From: Panorpa germanica
Lineage: Eukaryota > Arthropoda > Insecta > Mecoptera > Panorpidae
DNA length: 64,000 nucleotides
Assembly (NCBI GenBank): GCA_963678705.1
Contig: OY783220.1
Location: 7,771,001 to 7,835,000 of the forward strand
Reading direction: 5' to 3'
A model generated the notes under the pieces. It was given only the letters and a program-made list of their open reading frames with translations. It made no database searches and was not told the DNA's origin. Numbering within the stretch: the first letter of the stretch is position 1; each line of letters begins with the position of its first letter. Below, one piece after another: positions 1 to 12,957 of this stretch. The translations under genes were made by a program, and so were the position numbers.

Positions 1-2087
1 TTGAACGGTACTTTTTCCCAATAGAAAGCAATATTTTATTAACGCAGAAAATTCAGATATTTCCATTGTTTTGAAAATTACAAAACCATTGTAATTAATG
101 GTCGTGAAATTTTGACACATATCGTTTTAAGATTGGTACTTTCCAAAAATCATATGGATTGTCGAAGTGCTAGTAGAGTATAATGCAATATAATGGTAAG
201 CATCCACAATGATAACAACTGAGATCGACTAGCACATTTATTAACTAATAAAATAACATTTTTAGATGACTAAAATACAGATACCACTAGAAAAATGTAG
301 TACTCGCTGCATATTCCTCCCCTCTCGCATCTCTTCTTTTCCACGTTCGATACAATCATTACAATGCGAGCCATGCGAATCTGTGGACGCTTACGTTAAT
401 ACAATATGAAATACCTTACAAAGTTTTAGTTCAATTTAAAAAAAAAGTTGCGCTGGAATTCCGGGTAGACACATTTGAAATTTGTAATTCAATTAAGGAC
501 CCTTATCATCAATGACACGACATCATAAACAAACCTTATCAAATTTTGTGGAAAATGAACTAAATATTTGAAGTCATTGGTATTGAATTTTATTTATTTT
601 TGTGCCAGATTTAATGAACCCCCTCCATTTACCATAATAATCACTAATCAGATTTACTATCATTTAATTCAGTTAGCCAGAGCACCACTTACAAACATCA
701 TTAGTGTAAAGATTGTTAGTTTGAAAAAGTTCCGTCTAACGCTATCTAAGCTGTGTACCAGAAACGTTCAACAAATTCCAGAACTTGTAAGAAAGAGCTC
801 TACGGATAAAATAAGTTTCGAGGGTGCTAATGATATAGGGGTGTAATACCTCAAGTTAACACACGAATATGCACCCCTTACGTACAACCCCGTCGACATA
901 TCTCATAAGCAATGTCTTCAAACTTTACGAGAAACTTTGACAACTAAAATCGTCTCGAGACAATATTTCCAGCACCATGTGTAACAGGTACGCCTTCATG
1001 TTTTGAAACATTCTTATGTGTATTTCTAGTTGGAACCAAAAGGCAAACATTGATAAAGAAACCTTCAGTGATCTCAGATCCATCTCCCCATTGTATTATC
1101 ATATTCTCGTTCAATTTCTTTTCCTTTTTTTGCTTGCTTTGTTAGCGCTAGACGTGTAACCCCCTACCTACCCCTATATTATATATTCTACTCTGGGAAT
1201 TGGGTTCACGCGATCAATATGTTTGGAGTGTTACTAATATTACCCCAATGGGGGTTGTTTATTATAAGTTAACCCAGAAATCTCACCTGTGAGTTTTTAT
1301 ATAATAAATCATAATTAATTAAAATCGTAATGACCATATTTTGTGATTATTATGTAATTAGGGCGGTATGTGGACAGTAAATATGAGCTGTAATTGATTA
1401 AAATTAAAAACATACTTTTCGTGGGTTAATTGTCTAATTAATATTTGTTAAAACCATACAAAGGCTAAAGTGGGGTTCACATATGAGTGTTGTAAGTTAA
1501 GAGCACTCATGCGCTGCACTACAAAATATTTATAGCTTGAACAAGAAAAAAAAATCACAAAATATCATATAATAACCCAATTACATACTGACTTTATAAG
1601 GAAGTTGCAAAGAAATCAACTTAATTTCTATGCCGAATTAATTAAAACTTATATTCGCTCGAAGAAATATTCCTTGTGCGCTCTCCACAGCGCACGTAGC
1701 TGCTTTATACAACTTCTATGAAATATGCGATACATCGCCTATAGCACGTAAGACAGAAGATACTCAGTGCAATCTATATGAAGAATCTGGAGTAAGCCAA
1801 TAAAGTGCACTACCACGCCAGTAGCCGCCACTGGATGCGAATATTCGGCTTTTCTGTATAAAGACGCATGTGTGGACACAAATTGTGTGCATATTTGGCA
1901 AACATTTGGGAACTGTACACGAAGATGAACATTTCGTTTAATGTCGATTAAATGGAACAGATTAGAGCGTCCAAATATTTGCTTTGATCTTGTTCGAGGT
2001 GCCATCTATGACTATGACATTAAAACAGAACCTACAATGCTCAGTGTGAACGAATCTAAACGTTTATTACCTGTAATCATTCAGCGT
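1..2087. other. AT-rich non-coding stretch
   Basis: No exon-like open frame with splice signals is visible. The longest open stretch, on the minus strand at 1739-2005, has no recognisable domain. Its antisense contains CAGTGGCGGCT near 1833, which resembles a hAT transposon end, but no partner end was found. A pyrimidine-rich C tract lies near 1160-1180. Confidence 0.5.
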
Positions 2088-2560
2088 TCATTTTTTAGGG
2101 GTCGATTTTTCAATTGTTGATTGATATAGATGTTAATAAATGTATATTGGCGTTTTTATTTTAATAAATATCTAAATGTTGACGGATATATAGCAATTAA
2201 AAATTTGAATTGTAGTTTTAGCGCTACAGATGTCGGCCATATGTATGACGTAACATGTCTGTACTATCAACAGTAGGTCAATTATTTTTTCTATTAATAA
2301 GAGTTCTGTGTTGAATATGCTATCTCTTTTACGCTGTGTTGTATAAAAGAGATAGCAACTTAGCTGACGTGATTTCATATGTCTTGGAATGTTCTATAAC
2401 GTTGAAACCCTTTAATAATTAAAGAGACAAAATGATTTTTTAATTGTTAATATCTCCTTACATATAAGGAGTCATTAAAAAATGATTGGTCATTTGAGGT
2501 CTTAGTAACCACCTTTATCAATATATGGTACAGTTTTATAGAAATTAAGACATGGGACAC
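2088..2560 (-). repeat. MITE family A, copy 1 (ends eroded)
   Basis: This shares long stretches with copies at 42702, 45224, 53953 and 58927: the AATCGACC end block, the 'GTTGACGGAGATATAGCAAT'-type block and the TCTTTAATTATTAAAG palindrome near the other end. The terminal CAATGGGCTTGTGTCC seen in better copies is missing or degraded at both ends. It carries the internal hairpin with arms GCTATCTCTTTTA (2319-2331) and its complement (2346-2358), shared with copy 2. Orientation is arbitrary. Confidence 0.75.
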
Positions 2561-3239
2561 TTTTGCTAAATATTTAAATTAAGTAATTAAAGAAGAAAAA
2601 ACATTAAATGCCACTCAAAATGCACTCTTTTTAACGCTGGATTTCAGGAACTACCAAGAAAAACAAAAGAAAATCTCCCCCGCTTTAGTAATCCGAGAAA
2701 TATGTTAACACCATTTGCTATATAATTCTTAATTAATATCTGCTTAAAACAGCTTTCTTACTCTAATAATATTTTCCATATAACGAAGTGCTCTTATAAA
2801 TAAAAGTGGCTAATGTTGATTTTCTCAGGAGATTACATAAGAGCTTTTTTATATCAACTTATAGCAATTAATTAAAAATAATTAAATACAGTATTAAAAG
2901 TCAGATCCTGCTGTATAACAGGACCTATTCCCTGGTTAACCGACACTGGTCGGGGACCAGGATACACAATGTAAGACAAGTGTCAAGGGGTGGTCCAGTA
3001 TCCCAAGGGATGAAAAGCTCCCTTCTCCATTAATGTTACGTGCTTTTTTTCGACATATCCATTAATTTCTTTCACCACGTAAAGAAATCACTACCCACTT
3101 AAATAATAAAATACAACACTAACTACCTACGTATGGCTTCTGCTTCTGACGTGGAGGGAAAAGAAGAAGAACACGAAATTAGCTGGCTGGTGGTCATAAA
3201 AATGTTCTTTTCGTAATTAACCATTTAGTCAAAGTTTTT
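2561..3239. other. Non-coding, with a small GC-rich stem-loop
   Basis: No gene is seen. At about 2931-2965 an imperfect hairpin stands out from AT-rich surroundings: CCTGGT pairs with ACCAGG, and CCGAC with GTCGG inside it. Its function is unknown and it could be part of an old repeat. Confidence 0.35.
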
Positions 3240-3975
3240 TTTATACAGTTCAGCCGCTTTAAAGGTCAAAACGATAAAAGAAGCATATTTTTGATAATGT
3301 TTTTTGAGGACATAGTTAATATATAATTATTTAAACATTAATTATTATTACTACATGATAAAATGACATTTGAAGAATACTTTGTGAAATTTTTATAAAT
3401 TAATATCAAGAAATGAGTCATTGACAGCGAATCTCCGCAGACGTTACAAAAAAAAAATAACATTGCGGTGCTACTCATAACTCATCACTGGATTTTCTGA
3501 AATTGAAAAACCAAAATGATTTCATTAGTGACTGGCCAGTTTTTTATTATTATTGATTTTTAAATTATTTACAGCACTTAGAAGTCAAAATACTGATTTT
3601 TCATGAAAAAAATCAGAAACTTTGTTATTTTACAATACGTTAAAATTAAAAAAAGAACACAAGACAGCGTTACTTCGGCATTTATGTAAAGAAAGAGTGT
3701 GCAAAATTTCAAAAGAATCAGTACAGTAGATTTTGAGCGAGAGAGGGCACCGACTCTGAAAAAGCTATGTGTGAGAAACCGCTTTTAAAAATTTCAAAGT
3801 AACACGAAAGAAGACCAGAGAGGTGAAGACCTTAAACTCTATATCTCCGACAGTTTTACTCCAATCGATTTCAAATTTTTACACAATAAACTTAATATGT
3901 TGTACAATAATGTAAATAAATTTAAAAAAATGAAACAAAAGAAAAGTTGAAACCTTACCAACAATTTAAGCCATA
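3240..3975 (+). repeat. Repeat family B, copy 1
   Basis: About 700 bp matching 6565-7205 on the same strand, and 56938-57130, 60085-60705 and 63790-64000 on the opposite strand. Conserved blocks include the stretch around GACAGCGAATCTCCGCAGAC, CATAACTCATCACTGGATTT, a TTTTTCATGAAAAAAATCAG palindrome, and a final block reading CTCTATATCTCC then CAGTTTTACTCCAATCGA. I see no coding capacity or clear terminal inverted repeats, so the element class is not assigned. Confidence 0.75.
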
Positions 3976-4854
3976 CTAGCAGATGAGATATCCGTTTCCG
4001 TTTGATGAGATCACCTAAAAAAGTGATTGTACATTTCTCAAAAGAATGCAGTCTTTCTTTTTCATTATACTACTGCGATTTCAACAGCTAGGTTATATCT
4101 CGCATTAATTATATTAGTGTTTTATCATTTGGTAAGTTCATTTTTTTATAGTATTGAAATAAATTTATTCTACCTTCAGAAATCGGTCCCGGACAAATTA
4201 ATTAGCGCCATATGTGCATCAAATACATATATAAGCCACACCTGAATTCACGGGTAGTGTTAAAGTTTAGAATCTAACTACCTTGGCAACCCAGAAGACT
4301 AAGCATGCTATTTAGTACAAATTTTAATATTTAACGAAGAGTTGGGGGGGGGGTAGAGGCGGGGTGGCTTGCTCTCCTCTACCAGTGGACATCCAGGAGT
4401 CCAGCAAGTAAAGTAATTAATACAAAGTCCACCAAAATGTGTAATAAATTTTAATAAATAGAAATAATCCAAACAAAAATGTCCTATTTACAAAGAATAA
4501 AATATTCATTCACGAGTGTTGGCTTTTGCAAGGAATATATATCGCTGGGCTACACCTATATTTGTCTTGTTAGCAAAGGTCAGAAAAGCGAGAAACTTAG
4601 GCCAACATAAACTCCAGTAATCCCAGTAACCGTTACACTCAAATATTTATAACTGTACCGGTATATCCACCAGCGTGATACCGCCGCGTCGTTAAGGTTG
4701 GCCTAGAACAGTGGTGGGAAAGATGTTGATTGCGGTCTACTGGCCCACCACCATGACCTAAAACTTGTGGAAAATTTTAGGATCGTCCTGAAGTATGTAG
4801 CTCCAATTAAAGGTGAGCGTCGTCAGGTCCACACTGCAAGCATTGATTTTATTG
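3976..4854. other. Non-coding stretch
   Basis: No gene is supported. A G9 homopolymer lies near 4345-4353. The block at about 4660-4760 is more GC-rich than its surroundings but has no open frame or recognisable motif. Confidence 0.4.
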
Positions 4855-5360
4855 AGTGAAACGTTTTATTTAGTAGTTTGCATTTAATTTAAATTGTTTA
4901 GCATATGGCAATACGTGTAGACATTTAGATTTAATTTATTTTTTAAGTTGTCATAGTTTTTTAAGAACCTTTCAAGGTCCAATGTTTTAAATTAAAAATA
5001 TTAAATTTAGAAAAACTGTGTTATATTATAACTTCCAAAATGTGACAATCTGTCAAAATGCGGTAGGATTTATATTTAAAAGAAGTTTAATGACAGTTTG
5101 TCAAAAATTAAGAAATAAAACCAATTTCTATTGCTAATTGTTAAAAACAGCAATTTTAATTATTCCACGTTCAATTTTGTCCAACTGTCGAACTGTCAAA
5201 ATTTATATTACTAACGACGCATGCGCACCAACTAAATTAACTAATCTTAAATTAAAACACGAATGTGACAAGGAATGCTTATTCTGAAAACCTGAAATCT
5301 AGATTAAAATATTAAATAAAAACAGTAAATTTAATATCAAAACAATGAGTGGAGTCTTAA
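4855..5360 (+). repeat. MITE family C, copy 1
   Basis: Similar in order to 32341-34123 and 57991-58440, and in reverse to 26431-26920 and 46383-46862. Landmarks are TTTAAATTGTTTAGCATATG near the start, CAAGGTCCAATGTTTTAAAT, ATGCGCACCAACTAAATTAA, and the terminal GAGTGG..CTTAAG block. Better copies end in AAGCCTCATTCCCACTCACTG-type inverted termini next to TAA/TTA, which suggests a PIF/Harbinger-like MITE; that assignment is inference. Confidence 0.75.
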
Positions 5361-5520
5361 GACCTGGCTTTTATAAGAACGTTTGTTGCATACGCCTTAC
5401 TTCTCACTACTATGTTTTATTCTATAAGATACTCGATAAATATTCGATACGTGCAATGCGGACCTGTCTACGCTTAGCTTTAAACGAAGATATGACCTTC
5501 ATTTTTTAATTAATAAAATT

Positions 5521-5890
5521 GCAATACTTTCGTTTTCTTATTTAATTTATTTAACATCAGCCTATTTCAGATGCTGAGTCCTATCGCATGTTAGCAGATT
5601 TTGAAGGTTGTGGTGTTATATATATGTGGACCACATCGCTGCCTAATAAATTTATGACTATGTGTATAAATAATCAATTTAATTTTATAACAACGAAACC
5701 ATAAAATTATAATCCTGGTCCAAAGATCGATTTAAAACGTTCTTAAAGATATAAATAAATAAAAGATAGCGGTGTAGTTCAGATATATGAGGCCACGATA
5801 CCATAAATGCGCTCCAGATTGTAGGAGGTCATCGGTGATAAGACTCAGATTGAAAATATACTGACGTTAAATAAATTTAAATAAACAAAA
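5521..5890. repeat. Palindromic MITE family D, copy 1
   Basis: The two halves are imperfect inverted repeats of roughly 120 nt: TTAATTTATTTAACATCAGC at the left mirrors the TGACGTTAAATAAATTTAAA block at the right, and the GTGGACCACATCGCTGCCTA block mirrors TAGCGGTGTAGTTCAGATAT. Shorter or one-armed copies occur at 9765, 29985, 40870 and 54595. No coding capacity is seen. Confidence 0.65.
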
Positions 5891-6564
5891 CTACTTCACA
5901 ATATATTTAGAAAGGAACTTGAAAGGTGATTTTTATTTTAGTCTGTCAAGGTAGTGTATATCTTTAAATCAACATCTTGACAACTCACCCACCCATATGG
6001 TATCTTGAAATATAAAAGATATCTACTTAATTCTAAGTCATGCTTGAAAATAAAAAGCAAATCAGTTCCGCCACCATTCATAAAAAAATACTAAAATTTT
6101 AATTTGATGAAAAGTATATGATTCAATATTTGGCGTTTCAAAGATCTGTGGCGCAAATCGTGAGATGTTAAATGACATTTATAAATCTGAAACATCTGTC
6201 GTAAGATGTCATTGCCTTGCCACCGATTAATGTGATACAGGTATACTCTGTGAAGAAACTAAATTAGGTTCAAGAGAAACAAGTTAAGACGTGCACGTAA
6301 CGAATATTAGAAAATCTATATAACTCGCTAAATGCTACGTTATTTTACTTAAACGAAACCTTGTAATGTATAATCTAAAAACGCCTATATGTAAGTTTTT
6401 TAAGTATTAGGATTAATATTTACGCTAAATAAGACTATTTCATAACCTTCTCATCCTTAAAAAGGATTACTTAAGATGTTATAATCTCTAAAAAGTTATT
6501 GGGAAAAAAAGGTAAATTAATTATCTAAAACCCAGTAAAATAGGTTACAAAATGTTGTATTTCA
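5891..6564. other. Non-coding stretch
   Basis: AT-rich, with no open frame, RNA gene or repeat match recognised. Confidence 0.4.
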
Positions 6565-7205
6565 AGTCAAATCGATAAAAAAATAGCATATTTTCGATGT
6601 TTTTTGACGACACAGTTAATATATAATTATTTCTATAATTACAATCATAAATTACTATCACTATAAATAAATATCAAGAAATGAGGCATTGACAGCGAAT
6701 CTCCGCAGACGTCACAAAAAAAAGTAACATTCCGGTGTCCCTCATAACTCATCACTGGATTTTCTGAAATCGAAAATACAAATTGATTTCATTAGTTGAT
6801 AAGTTTCTGCAGGTAAAGCTGTCAAGTTTTTTTTTTTAAATGATTTTTTAATTTCTTACAGCACTTAAAAGTGAAAATACCGATTTTTCATGAAAAAAAT
6901 CAGAAACTTTTTTGTTTTAAAATACGTTAAAATTGAAATATTAAAAAAAAACTCGACAGCGTTACCTCGACATTTATGTAAAGAAAGAATGTGCAAAATT
7001 TAAAAAAAATCGGTCCAGTAGATTTTGAGCTAGAAAACGCGTTTAAAAGTTTCAAAGTAAGACGAAACCGGACGAGAGAGGTGAAGACTTAAAACTCTAT
7101 ATCTCCAACAGTTTTATTCCAATCGACTTCAAATTTTCACACAATAACCTTAATATGTTGTACATTAAAATAAATAAATAAAAAAAATTAAAGAAAAAAA
7201 ATTGA
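6565..7205 (+). repeat. Repeat family B, copy 2
   Basis: Co-linear with copy 1 (3240-3975) through the CGAATCTCCGCAGACGTCAC, CTCATCACTGGATTTTCTGA and CTCTATATCTCCAACAG blocks. It also holds a GATAAGTTTCTGCAGGTAAA segment that copy 4 (60085-60705) has in reverse and copy 1 lacks, so copies differ by internal deletions. Confidence 0.75.
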
Positions 7206-7361
7206 ATAAATTAAGAAAGTTGAAAGGAATTATTAATCATATAGCTGCGGTATTTCTTTCATATTTCGAGTTTATAGACTGGTTTTCTTTTAAGTGTTTT
7301 CAACGTGTAGCGGGAAAATCAAGCTACTGCACTACTGAGTAAGAGATTACAGTTTTCCGCG

Positions 7362-8330
7362 TTGTGTTTCTTCTGTGTAAAGTGTTATCATAGTCTTTCA
7401 ATAAATAAAGATGCGAAATGTAAATGTATATTTTCAAAAGGACGCCAATTTACCGGTCACGGCGGCTCTGGCTCTCCCAAGCAATCGGATCACGTTGAGG
7501 ACGTGGCAGTCTCACCTGTGACATTCATCTCAAACTTGGAACATAAATCAAATGAATGCAGATAGTGGTGGTGGAGGAAGTTTGGGTTTGTGCGCTATCC
7601 AACGCATTCAATAGTTCTGTACGTAGAGTGTCGAGCATCGTTGAAAGCCGTAGTGGAGGAGGCCGCATTCTACGGAGAAGGCACGCGCGCTGGTAGCCTA
7701 CGAGGCCGGATTAGATCCGCGGCTCTTGGAGTTTCACTGTTGTTTGAAGGGGTTCTACCATGCAGGAGAAGAGTATGGCGAAGGGTTGTACTGAAGAGGG
7801 ATCATGGAAGGGGTAGCAAACAGCACAGGTACTGCGGGATTGCCAGGGCTGTTGCATGCGCCGCAGAGACTTGCAGTAGCTTCACGGGTGCGTTAAAATG
7901 AGTGTTTTAACGGCTATTTGAATGATTGTGATGTCACTTGCATCTACAAAGCTACCTCGAGTTATTTCTCAACAAATAATAACTTTGCAAGCGTTGTTGG
8001 ATGTACCAGGACTGAGGAAATAGTTTTAAAGTCATTTTTAGTCAGTTTCTGTAGTAGGAGAGAACTTTGAAGCTTTTTAAGGTTCCGGATTCAGTATTCC
8101 CGACACCCGGATAAAGTGACGTCGGTTCGGTTCGTGCGCGCTGGAGTATAGAGTGGTACTGAGTCCGCGAGTGGGGCTAGGGACAAGGGTTACAGAAGAA
8201 AGGGGGGTTCCCGGGTCTGTACGCTGCGTGGACAGTTTGCAGGCCGCCACGGCGAACCACGCGGCAAGCGGCGAAGTAGCCGCCGGCGGCAAGTGCGTGT
8301 GTTTTGTATAACCTGAAGTTCTAACGAAAC
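7362..8330. promoter_or_regulatory. GC/CpG-rich block, candidate promoter and 5' UTR of the host gene
   Basis: Against AT-rich flanks this block is clearly GC- and CpG-rich, most strongly at 7440-7900 and 8090-8310. Several short open frames exist on both strands but none shows a domain or a consistent splice arrangement. An initiator-like TCAGT has its A at 8093, and a DPE-like CGTCG sits at the +28 position (8120-8124), matching RGWYV at four of five bases. A GTGCGT that could act as a donor follows near 8294. The block lies 4.6 kb upstream of the first coding exon on the same strand. The promoter role is inferred from composition and position only. Confidence 0.3.
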
Positions 8331-9764
8331 CTTGTTGATAACCATCAATGAAAGAAAAATTGTGAATTGTTCAAAAAGAAAAAAAATAATACAAATGTAT
8401 CAATAGTAATCACTTGAAAGTGACTTGAAAGTTACATATCTCTGAAAATGTGTTTCTACTATATCAAACAAAATGTACCGCTATTTGTAAATAAATACGA
8501 TAAAAAAGTTCGCAGGATCAACAAGAAAACGTGACCGATATTTGTGAGACAATCCGTGTTAACAAGGATACATGCCAAAAGTTTGCGGGAATAGAGAAAT
8601 CATTTCAAAAGTAATTCATCAATTATTGTAGCAATAAAGAAAGGTTAAAAGATTTTAAAATATTGGTGCTTTGCAACTAGCGTAGAATACATATTAGAAA
8701 TTTTTAAAAATTCTCACCTATATAGTAGTCTTTTTAATAGTTCAAGCTAAACATTGCATGTTGGAAACTTCGATAGCTTCATAGCTTTAAACGAGTCCTC
8801 CGCAGAATCGACATATGAACGGGAAAACTACAAGAAAATTAATAAAAATTGTAAAACTTACAAGCAATAATAAAGTGTATCGAAAACGTGCAAAATTAAA
8901 GTGATAAAAAGTGTGAACCCGTTTAAATACCACCCTGTATTCTTCCACCCTTAAAAGAAATGTATATAAAATTTATTTCAATTTGGATGTAAACTTAAAA
9001 TAAATTTAATCAAATTTTTTCTTAAATAAATTTTTAGAATAATTCAATCTTCAATTTACTCTATTTAATTAACATATATAAAATAATAATTAAACACAAT
9101 TTATAGTCTCGTGACGCGTTACGCGTGACGCATTGTAGTGCATTTTAAAAGATTTTGTTGCTCTGGTTTGGTGTTTGGTGTTCGCTGTTGGGATAAAGTA
9201 CTTGTACGAATCCAATAATCGAATTATTTGTTTATCGTTTGTGTATGTGTGTGTTGAACTGTCAACGTAACTTCCGTTTACAATTTTAGATAGTATTTAA
9301 ATTGGACGAATTGAAAAAGTGGATAAACTGACTGACTGCGGAACTGATTTCAGTCGAAGTGATTTTGATTCATCTGGGAATTCAAATTAAATTGAAATTA
9401 GAGTTAGAACTGAAGCGGTACATCAACTTCATTCGAAACTGTCATTCATTTTATTTCTATGCTCTATGTGTTTCTGTTTTTATGAGCTTTTATTTAAATT
9501 TTATTTATTGCGTTCATTTCGATTGCACCACGGGAATTTATTGTTCCAATCAATTATACATCGTAGGGGCATTATTGATGACAGAATAAAAAACAAAATT
9601 AATTAAAAATGTATATGAAAAAAAGCAATTTCTTTACATGACCCAGAACACTGTTACATATATTTAAAGTTTATTTAACATAAAGAAGTTTACCAATATT
9701 AACAAGTGTGTATTCGGGCTTTATTTAATTAAACTGATAATGATCAAACATATTCGTAAACTTA
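8331..9764. other. AT-rich non-coding stretch
   Basis: No gene is supported. Near 9652-9690 a sequence resembles the TTTAAGGTTTATTTAGCATA-type end of the inverted-repeat element at 14279-14752, so an old end of that family may lie here. Confidence 0.35.
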
Positions 9765-9875
9765 AGAGGCAGCGATGTAGTTCACACATATATGATGCCA
9801 AGATACCATAAATACTGCCGCGGAACTAAGCATCAGAAATACGCCAACGTTAAATAATTGAAATTAAAAAAACAA
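9765..9875 (-). repeat. MITE family D, partial copy 2
   Basis: Matches the right arm of family D (AGCGATGTAGTTCACACATA, then GATACCATAAATACTGCC, then CCAACGTTAAATAATTGAAA). Only one arm is present, and it abuts the family E element that follows. Confidence 0.6.
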
Positions 9876-9880
9876 TTGAC

Positions 9881-10138
9881 CGCCCAGTAAACAATTTGGT
9901 ATAGTGCCCTATTTAGTGACGTTTCTATCACTATTTCACTTCAATTATAGTTCGCATCAACTTTATATTCATTTGTATTCCGACAGGTGGAGTGGTTCCG
10001 TCATCTGTAGCCGATAAAGTAGACATTTTATATGAAAAAATGTGAGAAACTGAACTATAAATGAACTCTTTCATGACAAAAAAATCTGCATGCAACTTTA
10101 ATATGATGTCAAAGTGACTCCAAAATGATTACTGGGCG
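9881..10138. mobile_element. MITE family E, copy 1, with terminal inverted repeats
   Basis: The termini CGCCCAGTAAACAATTTGG and CCAAAATGATTACTGGGCG are near-perfect inverted repeats bounding about 258 bp with no coding capacity. Much of the interior recurs in the outer copy at 41042-41534, including TGACGTTTCTATCACTATTT and GAACTCTTTCATGACAAAAA. It is a non-autonomous DNA transposon by structure; the superfamily is not assigned. Confidence 0.75.
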
Positions 10139-12934
10139 ATTGTGTAATAATTATTATCCTTTGATATAAATAGACACAAGTTTAAAAAAGTATGTAAGAT
10201 TATAAATTAATACGTATTAAATTAACGTTGCCAAGAGCGGTGCTGCTTAACTCCAGACTTTTGTGTCCTTGGTTTCGATTCCTGGACCACTGCTCTATTT
10301 TATAGGTTTGGCTTTTTCAGCCAACTGATTATTTTGATCATATATTCGATTTTAAGCATTTCGAGAGGCCTCGACACCAAATAAACCGTCGACATAAGCA
10401 TTAAGAAAAAAACAAAAAAAATATATAAGAAATAATGTGAAACTTCGGTAAATAATAAAACGTACTGTTGGGTAAAAAGAAATTAATTTATTGCGTACAC
10501 AAAATGTAATATGTATTTAAGATAATAAGTTTTGTGTTTAGCGAGTACCATATTTTACCTATAAATTTCAGTTAATTATTTAAATGTTTTTTCATAAAAA
10601 TATTTTACTACTCTAATTGATAATTAATTGCTATATTTTCGGACTCGATTCACAAAATAGTGCTATATTTAATCTGGGTTATACTATACCATTAGTTAAA
10701 TTATTATAGGTATCTATTTTAAATGAATTCAAATAATGTAATTTGCTAGACAATACTGTGGTTCACATTAGGGCTGAAAATCGTAAAAACTAATCTTCTA
10801 TCAAAAATAGACCAATGTTAAATAAATAATAAAGATAAAAAGTATGCATTTTAAATTAAGTATTAAAATATAGAACTAAAACTAAACATAACAAAATTTA
10901 ATTGGTATTTTCTTTGTAATTCTAATTTATGTACTTGTGTTCCTTTTGACGACGACCTCTTACAGTCAAGGCCGGAACGAGAGAACCAAGCACCTATTTG
11001 TACATATTTGTTAATTTTAACCGTGAAAGTTATCCTCATTATACTCGACAGTTTTATGGTGTCCAAGCCTCGTATATGTCCAAAATATAGTACTACGAAA
11101 AAATAGAATAGAAATATTAAATGTGAAACTAATGTCGATAGACTTGCAACGAACAATTAAATGTTCCTTAAAACTAAACCAGTAAAAAGCAAGTAAACTT
11201 AAAGTTATATAAAGAATCTTTACAAAGAAAAGTTTAAGAAAAAAACACAAGAACAATGGCACAATAACTCAAAGAAATTCCCTGTGGTGGTCGTGTAGTC
11301 TTTCCATTTGAAACTTTCTCAACTTTTCACAATTATGAAGTAAATTAACCAATGTCACGGAAAATAAATGATTTTTTTAATTTGCTTTATGGTACATTAA
11401 CTTATTGAGTCTAATTATTTTTCATCCCTTTCATTTCCGTTCTGATTTGTTATATTCTAATCACGTTTTATCATGTTTAACTTGGTAACTTTTTTTCAAG
11501 TAATTTTTGTTCAAATAAACTTTTTCTTTTTTTTTTCATGTTATTTTTTTTTTCATTTCTATGCGTTTCGAATGTTTCTCTTTTTTAAGTAATTTGTATT
11601 TGCTAATGATAAGCGTGTTACTGCAAATTATATCATTTATTACTTTGTGGGTTTTTCTTTTGTCATCATTTCCGGTATGACGTCAAAGTATTTTAAGGGA
11701 GCTGCCTGGAAACTTGTATATTAAGCTACGAAATTTTTGGAATATTTTTTCGTTTTCTGAAACTTGCGAAATTTAATCAGTTGCATGTGGGATTATTTAA
11801 ATCTAAATAGATTTGAAATTTTAAATTTGTTGAGGTATATATAAATATAAATTCAATCTTGTTTTTAACTTATTTTAACTACTTACAAAGCGTTGATAAG
11901 CAAACAAAAACAATTCGCGTAATTAAAACAAATTTAAATTTTAAATTTGTGAATTGTATTGCATAAGATAAAATAAACATAAAACATGGATGTAACCTTA
12001 CATAAACTTAAGTAAAACCTAGTTTATTTCACTGTTAGACAAACTTTTAATACGCGTAATTGTGTTTACTGGGGAAGAAGTTATTCCTCATGATTTATTT
12101 TTTGCAATATTGTTAGAAATTATGCGGTCACATATTTTGTAAGTCCTCTGGGTGATTGAAATAGTTAGGTCGTATACTCTCAGGCTCAGCTTGGCTGAGA
12201 GTTAGATTCCCGGAAAGAAACGGTCGAAAGAAACAGATCAATAATAAAGAAAACAAAATACCAACCATATAATAAATTCATCTACATAATACACAACTAT
12301 TATATTACAATTAATATAATCTGTTAAAATAGCAGTAGTATAACAAAAAAAACATATTCGATTAAGGGAATTTGGTTTGGCGTTCTGAGTTTCAAATTCT
12401 GTTAACTAAAAAACAATAAATAATATTTAAATTATGGTTCAAGATTTGTACGGATTTTATTAGTCATTAAATAATGCTGCACACTGGCTTAAGCAAACAT
12501 TAATTATTAACAACTATAAGTTACTTAACTAAGTTAATATCCATAGTATTTTAATAGTAGCAGAAAAGAAATGAACTAAATTCCCGGACAGCTCCCTTAA
12601 ATACGATGTACTCTTACTACATCATTATCGAATAGCGCTTGGAATCATGACCGCTTTGTTTTTCTTCCCCATTTTCTTAACAAGATCCTTTTTATAGCCA
12701 TTTTATTTTATTATAAAACTCTTCGTGCATAAAGTTGACTTTTAAATTTAATTAAACTTAAATATTAATTTGAATTCCCATTGAATACTATATTTTAGTG
12801 TGAAAAATAATAAAACCAGAATGGATAAAAACGAAAAGACTCGAGTGTTGATTTAAAGAAACTTAAAATTCATAAAAAATGTGTGGTACCCCATAACAAG
12901 TACCAAGGAGTACGTAAGAAGGACCCTTGCCCAG
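10139..12934. other. Non-coding stretch with two tRNA-like segments
   Basis: No protein gene is supported. Near 10215-10290 a segment carries GGTTTCGATTCC, close to a Pol III B box, and near 12150-12220 an AGTTAGATTCCCGG follows a perfect 8-bp stem (ACTCTCAG, 12176-12183, with CTGAGAGT, 12195-12202). Neither folds into a full cloverleaf by eye, so both are at most tRNA-derived SINE relics. A family D fragment lies near 10750-10845. Confidence 0.35.
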
Positions 12935-12957
12935 GTGTTTGCAACTAATCCGTCATC

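Noticed and set aside
1739-2005. 88-codon minus-strand frame starting MAPRTRSKQIF
   Set aside because: No domain, no convincing splice borders, and it overlaps a hAT-like end sequence; more likely chance or transposon-derived.
10215-10290. tRNA-like segment with GGTTTCGATTCC
   Set aside because: No acceptor stem or anticodon arm can be drawn; at most a SINE relic.
12150-12220. Second tRNA-like segment with a perfect 8-bp stem
   Set aside because: B-box-like sequence is imperfect and no cloverleaf forms; not called as an RNA gene.
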